Positions 37,829 to 45,942 of a DNA stretch of 64,000 nucleotides are shown piece after piece. Origin of the DNA: Mycolicibacterium sp. HK-90 (lineage in GTDB: Bacteria > Actinomycetota > Actinomycetes > Mycobacteriales > Mycobacteriaceae); assembly GCF_030486405.1 (NCBI RefSeq), contig NZ_CP129613.1:372001-436000 (forward strand), given 5' to 3'. Below the pieces are notes generated by a model, which was not told the DNA's origin, did no database searches, and was given only the letters and a program-made list of their open reading frames with translations. Positions within the stretch are counted from its first letter, which is position 1. Every line of letters begins with the position of its first letter. Both the position numbers and the translations under genes were made by a program.

Positions 37829-39172
37829 ATGGCCGATGTGGCTGAGGTCGCGGAGGGACGGCTGCGCCGTGCTCTCGGGTTGCCGTCGTTGGTGCTCTTC
37901 GGTCTGGTCTACATGGTGCCGCTCACGGTGTTCACCACCTACGGCATCGTCACCCAGACCACTGGTGGCCGATTGTCGGTCGCCTATCTGGTGACATTGG
38001 CCGCGATGGTTTTCACCGCGCGGTCGTACGCCAGGATGGCGGTCGCTTACCCGGTCGCGGGATCGGCGTACACGTACACACAGAAGTCCTTCGGCGCCCC
38101 GATCGGGTTCCTCGCCGGTTGGTCGCTGCTGCTGGATTACCTGTTCCTGCCGATGATCAACTATCTGGTGGTCGGTATCTACCTGCATGCCGCCATCCCG
38201 GCCATCCCGAGTTGGGTGTTCATCGTGCTGTCCATCGTGGGCGTGACGGTGCTCAACGTCGTCGGCATCGTGTCGGTGGCCCGAGCGAACGTCGTCATCA
38301 TCGCGGTGCAGGCCGTCTTCATCGTGGCGTTCCTGGTCTTGGCGTGTTCGAAGGTGTTCAGTCTCGGCACGGTCGACCTGCTGGCTCCGATCCACGGTGA
38401 CGGCAGCGCCGACGGCTTCAGTTCGGTGCTGGCCGGCGCGGCGATCCTGTGCCTGTCGTTCCTGGGGTTCGACGCGGTGTCCACCCTGTCCGAGGAGGCC
38501 AAGGACCCCAAACGCTCTGTACCGCAGGCGATCATGATCGCGACCGTGGTGGCCGGGGTGATCTTCGTGGTGCTGTCCTACCTCGGGCAGCTGGTATTCC
38601 CGTCGAACCAGTTCGCCGATGTCGAATCCGGATCGCTTGACCTGATGGTGACGGCGGGCGGGCAGTTCCTGCAGACCTTCTTCACTGCGGCGTATGTCGC
38701 CGGCGCGCTGGGATCTGCCATCGCGTCGCAGGCTTCGGTGGCCCGGATCCTGTACGCGATGGGGCGCGACGGGATCCTGCCGCGCGCCGTCTTCGGTCAT
38801 GTCTCGGCGCGGTTCGCCACCCCCGTCTACGCCATCCTGGCGGTGTCGGTGGTGTCGCTGCTGGCCACCGTGATCAGTCTGGCCACCCTTGCCTCGGTGA
38901 TCAGTTTCGGTGCATTGGTGGCGTTCTCGGCGGTAAACGTGTCGGTTGTCAAGCACTATTTCGTCGATCGCGCGGAACGCGGCGGCGCCGGGCTGGTCAA
39001 CAATCTCGTTCTGCCGTCGATCGGCTTCCTGCTCACGGTGTGGCTGTGGACCAGCTTGTCCGGCGTCACGTTGATCATCGGGTTGGCTTGGTTGGCAGTG
39101 GGATTCGTGTGGTTGGCCGGGGTCACCCGCGGTTTCCAGCGGCCGACGCCGGTGCTGGACATGAAGGAGTGA
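37829..39172 (+). CDS. APC-family amino acid/polyamine permease
   Basis: A 447-residue transporter with about 12 helices. It shows the APC pattern: GLVYMVPLTVFTTYGIV in TM1, ARMAVAYPVAGSAYTYTQ, and LSFLGFDAVSTLSEEAKDPK in TM6. As last gene of the agmatine operon (11 bp after the amidohydrolase, AAAGGA before ATG 37829) it probably imports agmatine, putrescine or the acylated substrate of the amidohydrolase. Confidence 0.9.
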   Translation: MADVAEVAEGRLRRALGLPSLVLFGLVYMVPLTVFTTYGIVTQTTGGRLSVAYLVTLAAMVFTARSYARMAVAYPVAGSAYTYTQKSFGAPIGFLAGWSLLLDYLFLPMINYLVVGIYLHAAIPAIPSWVFIVLSIVGVTVLNVVGIVSVARANVVIIAVQAVFIVAFLVLACSKVFSLGTVDLLAPIHGDGSADGFSSVLAGAAILCLSFLGFDAVSTLSEEAKDPKRSVPQAIMIATVVAGVIFVVLSYLGQLVFPSNQFADVESGSLDLMVTAGGQFLQTFFTAAYVAGALGSAIASQASVARILYAMGRDGILPRAVFGHVSARFATPVYAILAVSVVSLLATVISLATLASVISFGALVAFSAVNVSVVKHYFVDRAERGGAGLVNNLVLPSIGFLLTVWLWTSLSGVTLIIGLAWLAVGFVWLAGVTRGFQRPTPVLDMKE

Positions 39173-39198
39173 CTGACCACCTGTGAATGCCTGCCGAG

Positions 39199-39248
39199 TG
39201 GCCACTTGTGACACGCGATTACCGCGAAAGGCATGCGACAAGTGGCCA
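39199..39248. terminator. Hairpin between convergent permease and ohr genes
   Basis: TGGCCACTTGT (39199-39209) pairs with ACAAGTGGCCA (39238-39248), 11 bp perfect. A short inner CGCG...CGCG pairing lies in the loop. It lies in the 92-bp convergent gap and can serve both genes. Confidence 0.6.
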
Positions 39249-39264
39249 TTCGATCCGCTGCGGG

Positions 39265-39687
39265 TCAGGCCACGCTGATGGTGACGTCGACGTTGCCGCG
39301 CGTCGCCTTCGAGTACGGGCAGACCTGGTGCGCGTCATCGGCGATGGCCTGTGCCGTCTCCCGGTCGACACCCGGGATGCTGACGTTGAGCCGGGCTCGC
39401 AGGGAGAACGCCCCGTCTGTGTTGAGCAGGTCCACCTCGGCATCCACCGCGGTCTCGGCAGGCAGCTTCACATTGTGCTTGCCCGCGGTCAGGCCCATGG
39501 CGCTGAGGAAGCACGCCGACCAGCCCGCCGCGAACAACTGCTCGGGATTGGTGCCCGTGCCGTTACCGCCCGGAGGGGTGAGCTGGATGTCGAGGTTGCC
39601 GTCGGAGCTGTAGGACTCGCCCTGGCGACCGCCGGTGGTGTGGGTCTGGGCGGTGTAGAGCACGTTGCCGGTGTCGCTGCTGGTCAT
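39265..39687 (-). CDS. ohr: Organic hydroperoxide resistance protein (Ohr/OsmC family)
   Basis: A 140-residue thiol peroxidase that reduces organic hydroperoxides. The redox Cys pair is seen at about residue 59 (FAAGWSACFLSAMG) and in HQVCPYSKATRGN. ATG 39687 follows AAGGAG; the longer ORF is rejected. It is divergent from ohrR with operator-like palindromes between them, the classic arrangement. Confidence 0.95.
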   Translation of the reverse strand: MTSSDTGNVLYTAQTHTTGGRQGESYSSDGNLDIQLTPPGGNGTGTNPEQLFAAGWSACFLSAMGLTAGKHNVKLPAETAVDAEVDLLNTDGAFSLRARLNVSIPGVDRETAQAIADDAHQVCPYSKATRGNVDVTISVA

Positions 39688-39718
39688 TGCGGTTCTCCTT
39701 CGTGAGAGGACGGTGACG

Positions 39719-39795
39719 TCCAATTGGATGCGTTAGAGATGAACGCAGGGGGTTCCGGATTCCATCCCATCCGATTGAATCGGATCCGATATAAT
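39719..39795. promoter_or_regulatory. ohr-ohrR operator/promoter region
   Basis: ATCCGATT-G-AATCGGAT (39769-39785) is a perfect 17-bp inverted repeat. A related shorter palindrome, TCCAATTGGA, lies at 39719-39728 nearer ohr. TATAAT at 39790-39795 is a consensus -10 seven bases before the ohrR ATG, implying a leaderless ohrR transcript. OhrR bound here would repress both genes until oxidised. Confidence 0.7.
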
Positions 39796-39801
39796 TTAGG
39801 C

Positions 39802-40263
39802 ATGGCTTCCAAGGCGCCGCAACTCTCGGACTTCCTGTGCTTTGCGATCTACTCGGCCAACCTCGCCTACGGGAAGGCCTACAAGCAGATCCTGGACCGG
39901 CACGGCATCACCTACACGCAGTACATCGCGATCGTCGCGCTGTCAGAGCAGGACCACCAGACGGTCGGCGGTCTGGGCGAGAAGCTGTTCCTGGAGTCCA
40001 ACACGCTGACGCCGATCCTGAAGAAGCTCGAGACGTTGGGATTCGTGACTCGGCGGCGCGATCCCGGCGACGAGCGTCAGGTGATCGTCAGTCTCACCGA
40101 CGCCGGTCGTGAGCTTCGCGAGGAGGCTCTGGAGACCGAGCTGGTGGCGGCCACTGGCCTGTCGATGGAGGAACTCACGACCATGCAGCGCGGTGTCTCC
40201 ACGTTGCGGGACAACCTGCGCGAGCACCTGCAATCGGCCGCTGACTCTGCGTCCACGGCGTGA
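39802..40263 (+). CDS. ohrR: MarR-family organic-peroxide sensor
   Basis: A 153-residue winged-helix repressor. The peroxidatic Cys13 in SDFLCFAIYSANLAY is the hallmark of OhrR. The winged helix follows (TVGGLGEKLFLESNTLTPIL, then RRRDPGDERQVIVSLT). Oxidation of Cys13 by organic peroxide releases the DNA and induces ohr. It probably autoregulates through the palindrome overlapping its promoter. Confidence 0.94.
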   Translation: MASKAPQLSDFLCFAIYSANLAYGKAYKQILDRHGITYTQYIAIVALSEQDHQTVGGLGEKLFLESNTLTPILKKLETLGFVTRRRDPGDERQVIVSLTDAGRELREEALETELVAATGLSMEELTTMQRGVSTLRDNLREHLQSAADSASTA

Positions 40264-40305
40264 AAGTGCGAGTGCGCCGTACCCAGAGCGCAGGATGAAC
40301 CTTCG

Positions 40306-41331
40306 CTACGGCTTGAGCTGGACCTTCAAGTGTTCACCCGAGCGGGAGAACGCCTTGGCGTAGGCGTCGGCGGCGTCGTCCAGGGACATCGTGGTGGTGA
40401 AGATCCCGTCGACGTCGAGCCGGCCGGCTTGCAGCAGCGGGATCAGCTCGGGCCAGGTCTGCTGCACCGGCGCCGTGGTCAGCCGGATGGTGAGGCTGCG
40501 CAGCAGGCAGGCCAGTGCGGGCATCGGGTACGGCTGCAGATCGTGCACGCCGACGATGGACACCGTGCCGCCCGCGCGGACCGCGTCGATGGCGTCGTTG
40601 ATCGAGGCGTCCATGCCGACGGCGTCGATGACGGAGTCCACGCCGAGGCCGCCGGTGGCCTCTCGGATTGCCTGTGCCGAGGGCGGGGCGAAGGTGATCG
40701 CCCCCGAGTTTGCCGCCCGGTCGCGCCGGGCCTCCACCGGATCGACGGCGAAAACCCTTGCCGCACCGAGGGTGATGGCACTGCGCAGCGCGCACATACC
40801 CACTGCACCCAGACCGATCACCGCGACAGAACCACCGACCGGGATGTCAGCGCGTTTGGCCGCCGCCCAGCCGGTGGCCAGGTTGTCGGTGAGCAGCAGC
40901 GCCTGCTCGGTGCTGATGTTCTCCGGCATCTTCAGCAGCTGGAAGTCCGCGGCCGGCACCGCGAGCAGCTCTGCCTGCGCGCCGCCGAGGAAACCGGTTC
41001 CGAAGATCTGCGGCCCCTGCACGCACCGGATCGGATCGCTGGTGGCGCAGCCGCCGCAGTGCCCGCAGCCGGCCACCGAGGACACCAGAACGCGGTCGCC
41101 GCCGGCGAAACCGGTGACCTCCGCGCCGATTTCGACCACCGTGCCGACGGCCTCGTGTCCGACGGACACCGGATCGGCGATGGGGTAGTGGCCCTCGAGG
41201 AAATGCAGGTCCGATCCGCAGATCGAGGCGGCCTCGACCTGGACGATGGCCCCGTCGGGGCCGGGCAGGACGGGGTCCGGCCGGGTCTCGACGCTGACCT
41301 TTCCGGCACTGTCGACGACGACTGCGCGCAT
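40306..41331 (-). CDS. Zinc-dependent alcohol dehydrogenase (MDR family)
   Basis: A 341-residue medium-chain dehydrogenase. Catalytic zinc ligands are in CGSDLHF and GHEAVGTV. The structural-zinc Cys cluster is in GCGHCGGCATSDPIRC, and the NAD site is VIGLGAVGMCAL. Its ATG overlaps the TGA of the upstream monooxygenase, so the pair is translationally coupled: the alcohol dehydrogenase likely makes a ketone that the Baeyer-Villiger enzyme turns into an ester. Confidence 0.92.
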   Translation of the reverse strand: MRAVVVDSAGKVSVETRPDPVLPGPDGAIVQVEAASICGSDLHFLEGHYPIADPVSVGHEAVGTVVEIGAEVTGFAGGDRVLVSSVAGCGHCGGCATSDPIRCVQGPQIFGTGFLGGAQAELLAVPAADFQLLKMPENISTEQALLLTDNLATGWAAAKRADIPVGGSVAVIGLGAVGMCALRSAITLGAARVFAVDPVEARRDRAANSGAITFAPPSAQAIREATGGLGVDSVIDAVGMDASINDAIDAVRAGGTVSIVGVHDLQPYPMPALACLLRSLTIRLTTAPVQQTWPELIPLLQAGRLDVDGIFTTTMSLDDAADAYAKAFSRSGEHLKVQLKP

Positions 41332-43247
41332 CACGCCTCCTGCACTGTGAAGTCGGACCAGACGGGTTCGTTGATGGCCGAACGGTATTCGCTCAGCCGC
41401 CACGGGCTGACGGTGTGGATCTCGCCGTCGGCGTTCTTGAAGTACGAGTGTTTGATCGACGGCTGCGCCCACACGGTTTGACGGATCGCCTCCTGTGAAC
41501 GCCGGTGCCATTCCTTCGTCGGTTCGGGCAGGGGCTCCATGGCCTTCGCGCCCGTGGTGATGAGACGTTCCAGGCACTGGTTGATGTAGCGCATCTGGAG
41601 TTCGGAGTTGAGGATCAGGCTGCCGCCGTGCGCCAGGTGCGTCCCCGGACCATAGGTCATGAAGAAGTTGGGGAAACCTGGCACCGTGATGCCACGGTAG
41701 GCGTACGGCCGTTGTCCCCAGGCGTCGCGAAGATCGACGCCGTCGCGCCCGGTGATCGTCATCGGGAACAGCACGTCGGTCGCTCGAAAACCGGTGGCGT
41801 ACACGATGACATCGGCGTCGTAGTTCTGCCCGTCGGCGGTGACGACGCCGGTCGGGGTGATGCGCTCGATCGGGGTGCGGATCAGGTCGACGTTGTCGCG
41901 TTTGAGCGTGCCGAGCCAGCTGCCGTTGTCCTGCAGCGTGCGCTTGCCGGTGGCCGGGTAATCCGGCAGCACCTTGGCCAGGAGCTCGGGGTCGTCGCCG
42001 ACCTGGGTGGTGATCCAGTCGGTGAACATGATCCGGGCGATGGCGTTGATCTCGCTGACCGCGTTGCCCTGGTCCTCATAATTCGGGTCCACACGGGCGG
42101 CGTCCAGGCCCTTGTCGGCTCCGGGCCACAGCAGCAGGAAGCGATACCAACGGCCGTAGTAGGGAAGGTGTTCCATCGCCCAGCGCACCCCGTCGGCGAC
42201 GGGCTCGTGGTACATCGGGTTGGGGAACATCCACTGTGCGGTGCGTTGAAAGACGGTGAGGTGCTCGACCTTGTCGGCGATGGCCGGGGCGATCTGAAAG
42301 CCGCTGGCGCCCGCGCCGATCAGGGCCACCCGCTTGCCGGTGACATCCACGTCATGGTCCCATGCTGCGGAGTGAAAGGCCGGTCCCGCAAAGGTTTCCC
42401 TACCGGGGAAGTCGGGAATCTGGGGCCGGTTGAGCTGGCCGACGGCGGTGATGACGGCGTTGGCCCGCAACGTCTCGGTCCCGGCCGCCGAACGCACGGT
42501 GACGTTCCACATCTTTCCGTCCCACGCGGCGGAGACCACCTCGGTGTTCCACCGGATGTGCGGTTCCAGATTGTGGCGGTTGACCACATCGCCGAAGTAC
42601 TGGCGCAGCTCGGGCTGCTCGGCGAAGAAGTGATCCCAGTGATTGCTGGGTTCGAAGCTGTAACAGTAGAAGTGGTTGGCCACGTCGACGCGGGCACCGG
42701 GATAACTGTTCTCCCACCAGGTTCCGCCCGGGCCGGCGTTCTTCTCCACGATCGTGAAGTCGAAATCGGCGTGCTTGAGGCGCACCCCGGCCAGTACCCC
42801 GGACTCGCCGCAGCCGATCACGACGACGCGGAACCCGTCGGTGTTCTCCAGGGTGGCGGGCCGACGCGGGTCGACGCCTTCGAGGTCGAGTTCTTCGAGC
42901 ATCAGCGGCACGTTGTCGTCATCGACCGGCTCGCACGCCGCCCAGTCCATCATCTCCCGGACCACCTCGGCGGGCAGCGGGTCGGGGACCGGGCAGCCGC
43001 GGTCGCGATAGTCGGCGATCACCGGCAGCGCCACCTCGCGGGCGCGGGCCTTGTCGTCCTCGCTCATGAAGCCCTGGACCTCGTTGAGGAACAGCCCGGC
43101 CTGTTTGAACTCGCGGATGAAGCGCGGGTCGCCGGTGATGTGCACGAGCGACAGCAGCAGCGTCGGGATGCTGACCTGCTCCAATGCCGCCGCGATGTCG
43201 GCGTCGGACGTGGTGAACGGCTGGCCGACGTGAAAGCTCCGGGTCAC
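41331..43247 (-). CDS. FAD-dependent Baeyer-Villiger-type monooxygenase
   Basis: A 638-residue flavoprotein monooxygenase. It has two Rossmann motifs (VIGCGESGVLAGVRL near residue 150; LIGAGASGFQIAP) flanking the BVMO fingerprint FAGPAFHSAAWD, which fits FxGxxxHxxxW[P/D]. The ~130-residue N-terminal extension is typical of the longer mycobacterial group. GTG 43247. A palindrome at 43256-43274 sits 8 bp upstream of the start codon. Confidence 0.9.
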   Translation of the reverse strand: MTRSFHVGQPFTTSDADIAAALEQVSIPTLLLSLVHITGDPRFIREFKQAGLFLNEVQGFMSEDDKARAREVALPVIADYRDRGCPVPDPLPAEVVREMMDWAACEPVDDDNVPLMLEELDLEGVDPRRPATLENTDGFRVVVIGCGESGVLAGVRLKHADFDFTIVEKNAGPGGTWWENSYPGARVDVANHFYCYSFEPSNHWDHFFAEQPELRQYFGDVVNRHNLEPHIRWNTEVVSAAWDGKMWNVTVRSAAGTETLRANAVITAVGQLNRPQIPDFPGRETFAGPAFHSAAWDHDVDVTGKRVALIGAGASGFQIAPAIADKVEHLTVFQRTAQWMFPNPMYHEPVADGVRWAMEHLPYYGRWYRFLLLWPGADKGLDAARVDPNYEDQGNAVSEINAIARIMFTDWITTQVGDDPELLAKVLPDYPATGKRTLQDNGSWLGTLKRDNVDLIRTPIERITPTGVVTADGQNYDADVIVYATGFRATDVLFPMTITGRDGVDLRDAWGQRPYAYRGITVPGFPNFFMTYGPGTHLAHGGSLILNSELQMRYINQCLERLITTGAKAMEPLPEPTKEWHRRSQEAIRQTVWAQPSIKHSYFKNADGEIHTVSPWRLSEYRSAINEPVWSDFTVQEA

Positions 43248-43255
43248 GCGGCGTT

Positions 43256-43274
43256 ACGCTACGCGCCGTAGCGT
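43256..43274. promoter_or_regulatory. Operator-like palindrome before the monooxygenase operon
   Basis: ACGCTACG-CGC-CGTAGCGT, perfect 8-bp arms, 8 bp upstream of the monooxygenase GTG. Nothing adjacent encodes an obvious matching regulator. Confidence 0.6.
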
Positions 43275-43562
43275 TATGTGACAAGAGGCTAGCGCGGCGG
43301 CTCCCGATTTCCCCGGACGTGAGGGCGTGCTGATGGAGGTCCCGGCCTGTCGGGCGGGGCGAGGCGCGGGTTCGGGTTCGCGAAACCCGAGCCCACGTTC
43401 GGCGCCGGATGCAGATCCGTGATTGTCGCCGTACCCGCACGGCTGCAACAGAACTCGGCCGAATGATCGCCGGCAAGACAACGCGATGGGCGCTCCAGTG
43501 TGAACGCGGTGGTGGGGCGTGACCTGCGTGCTGCGTGGCGAGTTAATTGGTTTGCAGCGACG
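43275..43562. other. Intergenic region without recognised gene
   Basis: About 290 bp between the monooxygenase operator and the serine hydrolase operator, on divergent genes. It probably holds promoter sequence for both sides. No RNA gene or repeat was seen. Confidence 0.4.
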
Positions 43563-43580
43563 AACGTACATATGTACATT
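43563..43580. promoter_or_regulatory. TetR operator copy upstream of the serine hydrolase
   Basis: AACGTACATATGTACATT matches AATGTAC-N4-GTAC[A/G]TT on the reverse strand, the same 18-bp motif found before the TetR gene at 45577-45594. It is 60 bp upstream of the hydrolase ATG. Confidence 0.65.
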
Positions 43581-43639
43581 CAGTGTCCGGCTGGATCTCC
43601 TCCGGCCGATCCGGCCCGATGACTGTGGTGCAGCGGCCG

Positions 43640-44983
43640 ATGTCCAGAAAGGAATGGATCGACGTGGGTGAGGCGACTCGGCGACAGGTCATCTTGGGTG
43701 CGGCGGCTGCCGCCGCGGCGGTGGGTGTCGCTGCGTGCTCGCCGACGGGAGGCCGTGTCGAGCCCGACGCGGTTGATGAGGCGTCGCCGCTCCCTGAGGT
43801 GATGCGAAACGACTTCCGTCGCTTGACGGATGCGCAGAAGGTGCGCGGATGCAGCGTTGCCGCAGTCACCCGGGAAGGCACAGTCGTTGCGGACGCGTGG
43901 GGGCTTGCTCGCGAGGGATTGGCGATGACGCCGGCCAGCACCTTGAATATCGGGTCGGTGACCAAGACGGTCACTGCCACCGCGGTACTTCAGCTGGTTG
44001 CCGCGGGTCGCATCGATTTGGACGCCGACGTCAACGACGTTCTTGCGCACAGCCGTGTCTATGGGCCCAGGAGTGTTCGTAGTCCTTACCATCCCGACGT
44101 TCCGATCACGGTTCGGCACCTCATCGCGCACTTGACGCCGATCGACAGCCCGATCGAACCCGGCCCCTATGGATATTCCTACCGGGTCGGACCGGTGGCG
44201 GATCCTGCGGAGATGGGCCGGTGGCTTCACGACTTCTTGACCCCGACTCCACGGGGCTGGACGTACTCCCGCGACAACTTCACGAAAGCTGTTCCAGGGC
44301 AATCGCATCTGTACTCCGACATCGCATATGACCTGGCCGGGCATGTTGTTCAGGCCGTCACGGGCCAGTTCTTCGCGGACTACTGCCGAGATGCGATTCT
44401 CCGTCCGGCGGGAATGACCCGTTCCGACTTCAATCGGGATCGCCTGGCCGAGTCAAACCGGGCACACCCGCACGCGTGGTTCGACAACGGTGTCAAGAGG
44501 GGGATGTGGCCCGATTACCGCAATCTCATTCCCCATGACATCCCCGACGATTTCACCGGCCACGTCGAGTACGCGCCATACACCAGTTGTCTGCTTGCCG
44601 ACGGCGGACTGCGGTCGAACGCGTTCGATCTGGCCCGCTGGGTGAGAATGTGGCTGGGGCAGGGCACTATTGACGGCACGGAAGTGCTGGAGAAGCGCTG
44701 GGCCGTTGCCGCGCTGTCGGATCAGGTCTCGCCGAACATCCTGGCCGCATCCGATGCTCCGCTGCCGATGATTTCCCAGGGTTTCGCCTGGCATCGGGTG
44801 GACGGCGACGCCGAGGGGGTTTGGCAGCACGCTGGAAGCGAGTTCGGTACGGCCTCGTATGTGATGCTCGATACCAAGCGTGGGGTAGGGGCGGCGGTGG
44901 TGTGCAATACCGAACTGGCGCTGGAAGCTGACCCGCGCGCCACGATGTTGCATCAGCTCATGGATGTCGCCGCCCGAGGGTGA
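43640..44983 (+). CDS. Exported serine hydrolase (class C beta-lactamase/esterase fold), Tat lipoprotein
   Basis: About 447 residues. The N-terminus carries twin Arg (ATRRQVILG), a hydrophobic Ala-rich stretch and a lipobox ending GVAAC, so it is probably a Tat-exported lipoprotein. The catalytic Ser-Lys is in NIGSVTKTVTA (SxxK), with a YSD (YxN-like) triplet in SHLYSDIAYDL. Family members are esterases or peptidases. The start is ATG 43640, ATG 43619 or GTG 43664. The TetR gene converges 5 bp downstream. Confidence 0.85.
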   Translation: MSRKEWIDVGEATRRQVILGAAAAAAAVGVAACSPTGGRVEPDAVDEASPLPEVMRNDFRRLTDAQKVRGCSVAAVTREGTVVADAWGLAREGLAMTPASTLNIGSVTKTVTATAVLQLVAAGRIDLDADVNDVLAHSRVYGPRSVRSPYHPDVPITVRHLIAHLTPIDSPIEPGPYGYSYRVGPVADPAEMGRWLHDFLTPTPRGWTYSRDNFTKAVPGQSHLYSDIAYDLAGHVVQAVTGQFFADYCRDAILRPAGMTRSDFNRDRLAESNRAHPHAWFDNGVKRGMWPDYRNLIPHDIPDDFTGHVEYAPYTSCLLADGGLRSNAFDLARWVRMWLGQGTIDGTEVLEKRWAVAALSDQVSPNILAASDAPLPMISQGFAWHRVDGDAEGVWQHAGSEFGTASYVMLDTKRGVGAAVVCNTELALEADPRATMLHQLMDVAARG

Positions 44984-44988
44984 CCGCT

Positions 44989-45555
44989 TCAACGGTGCAT
45001 GAGTGCGTTCAACGTGCCGATCAGCAGGTCGCGATCGATGGGGGCGTCGTTCAGCGCCGCGTGGACAGTGACCCCGTCGGCGAAGATGCCGACGGCCGTG
45101 GCGTTGTCCCGGCCAATGTGTGGTTCGAGGGCCTCGACGAGGCCCTCGAACCAACGCAGCGCATGTACACGTAGGTCTTTGTTGGTCACCGCGGCACAGA
45201 TGAATGCCGTTTCGGCGCGGACGGTCTGGCGATCGCGCAGTTGCGGAAGGTACATGTCGGCGAAGATGACCGCTGACGGGCCGTGGCTCTCGAGGGCCTT
45301 CTGAAACTCGGCAATATCGCCGTCGATCTTGTCCGCGAGATACTGCATGGCGGCCGATCGGATGTCGTCAAGCGTCGCGAAATACTGAGTTGTCGACCCC
45401 AACGGGACCTGTGCCTGAGCCGCGATCTTGCGGTGAGTAAGTTGCAGTGAGCCCGACTCGATGATCAATTCCGCTGCGGCTTGGACAATCTGGAGACGAC
45501 GCTTCTCGGGATCCGGCGACACACGCCGAGCGGGTGTCTTCTTGGCTGAAGGCAC
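44989..45555 (-). CDS. TetR-family regulator
   Basis: A 188-residue TetR protein. The HTH spans about residues 20-62 (LQLTHRKIAAQAQVPLGSTTQYF), with the rest an all-helical ligand domain. ATG 45555. A 30-bp perfect inverted repeat lies 15-45 bp upstream of it, and a second copy of the core motif stands before the convergent serine hydrolase gene, so it likely controls itself and the hydrolase. Confidence 0.9.
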   Translation of the reverse strand: MPSAKKTPARRVSPDPEKRRLQIVQAAAELIIESGSLQLTHRKIAAQAQVPLGSTTQYFATLDDIRSAAMQYLADKIDGDIAEFQKALESHGPSAVIFADMYLPQLRDRQTVRAETAFICAAVTNKDLRVHALRWFEGLVEALEPHIGRDNATAVGIFADGVTVHAALNDAPIDRDLLIGTLNALMHR

Positions 45556-45570
45556 GTTTCCTCCCGGGCG

Positions 45571-45600
45571 TCGGCTAATGTACTCCAGTACATTAGCCGA
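45571..45600. promoter_or_regulatory. 30-bp perfect inverted repeat, TetR autoregulatory operator
   Basis: TCGGCTAATGTACT (45571-45584) and AGTACATTAGCCGA (45587-45600) are perfect 14-bp arms around CC. The 18-bp core AATGTACTCCAGTACATT recurs in variant form at 43563-43580. Confidence 0.78.
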
Positions 45601-45654
45601 CGCTGGCGCGCCGGCATCTGGAGCGCGTCGCGTACGCCTGCTCGGCGCCTCGCC

Positions 45655-45900
45655 TTACGGCTTCGAGTGCGTGGTCGGGCTCTGGGTGGACTCCCACTTG
45701 GACTCCAACGTCCGGGTAACTGGGGTTCCGGCGGCCAATTCGCGCTGAAACGTCTGACCGTCGGTGACCTCGAAGGTGACCAGGAAGCCGGAATCAGTCG
45801 GTTCTTTGTGCACCACCTTGCAGGCCGGTTCGCCGGCGCCGAGGCCGATGATGTCCCCTGGGGCTACGTCGTCGATGCGGCTGTCAGTGGGTTGAGACAT
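45655..45900 (-). CDS. Small hypothetical protein
   Basis: An 81-residue protein from ATG 45900 (MSQPTDSRIDDVAPGD), predicted beta-rich with repeated turn patterns (GDIIGLGAGEPACKV, GFLVTFEVTDGQTF). One Cys. No family recognised. It lies 42 bp downstream of the enoyl-CoA hydratase gene on the same strand and may share its transcript. Confidence 0.65.
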   Translation of the reverse strand: MSQPTDSRIDDVAPGDIIGLGAGEPACKVVHKEPTDSGFLVTFEVTDGQTFQRELAAGTPVTRTLESKWESTQSPTTHSKP

Positions 45901-45942
45901 GCGTTGTCGGTAGCCGCAATGGGTGCGCGCCAAACGTCCGGG

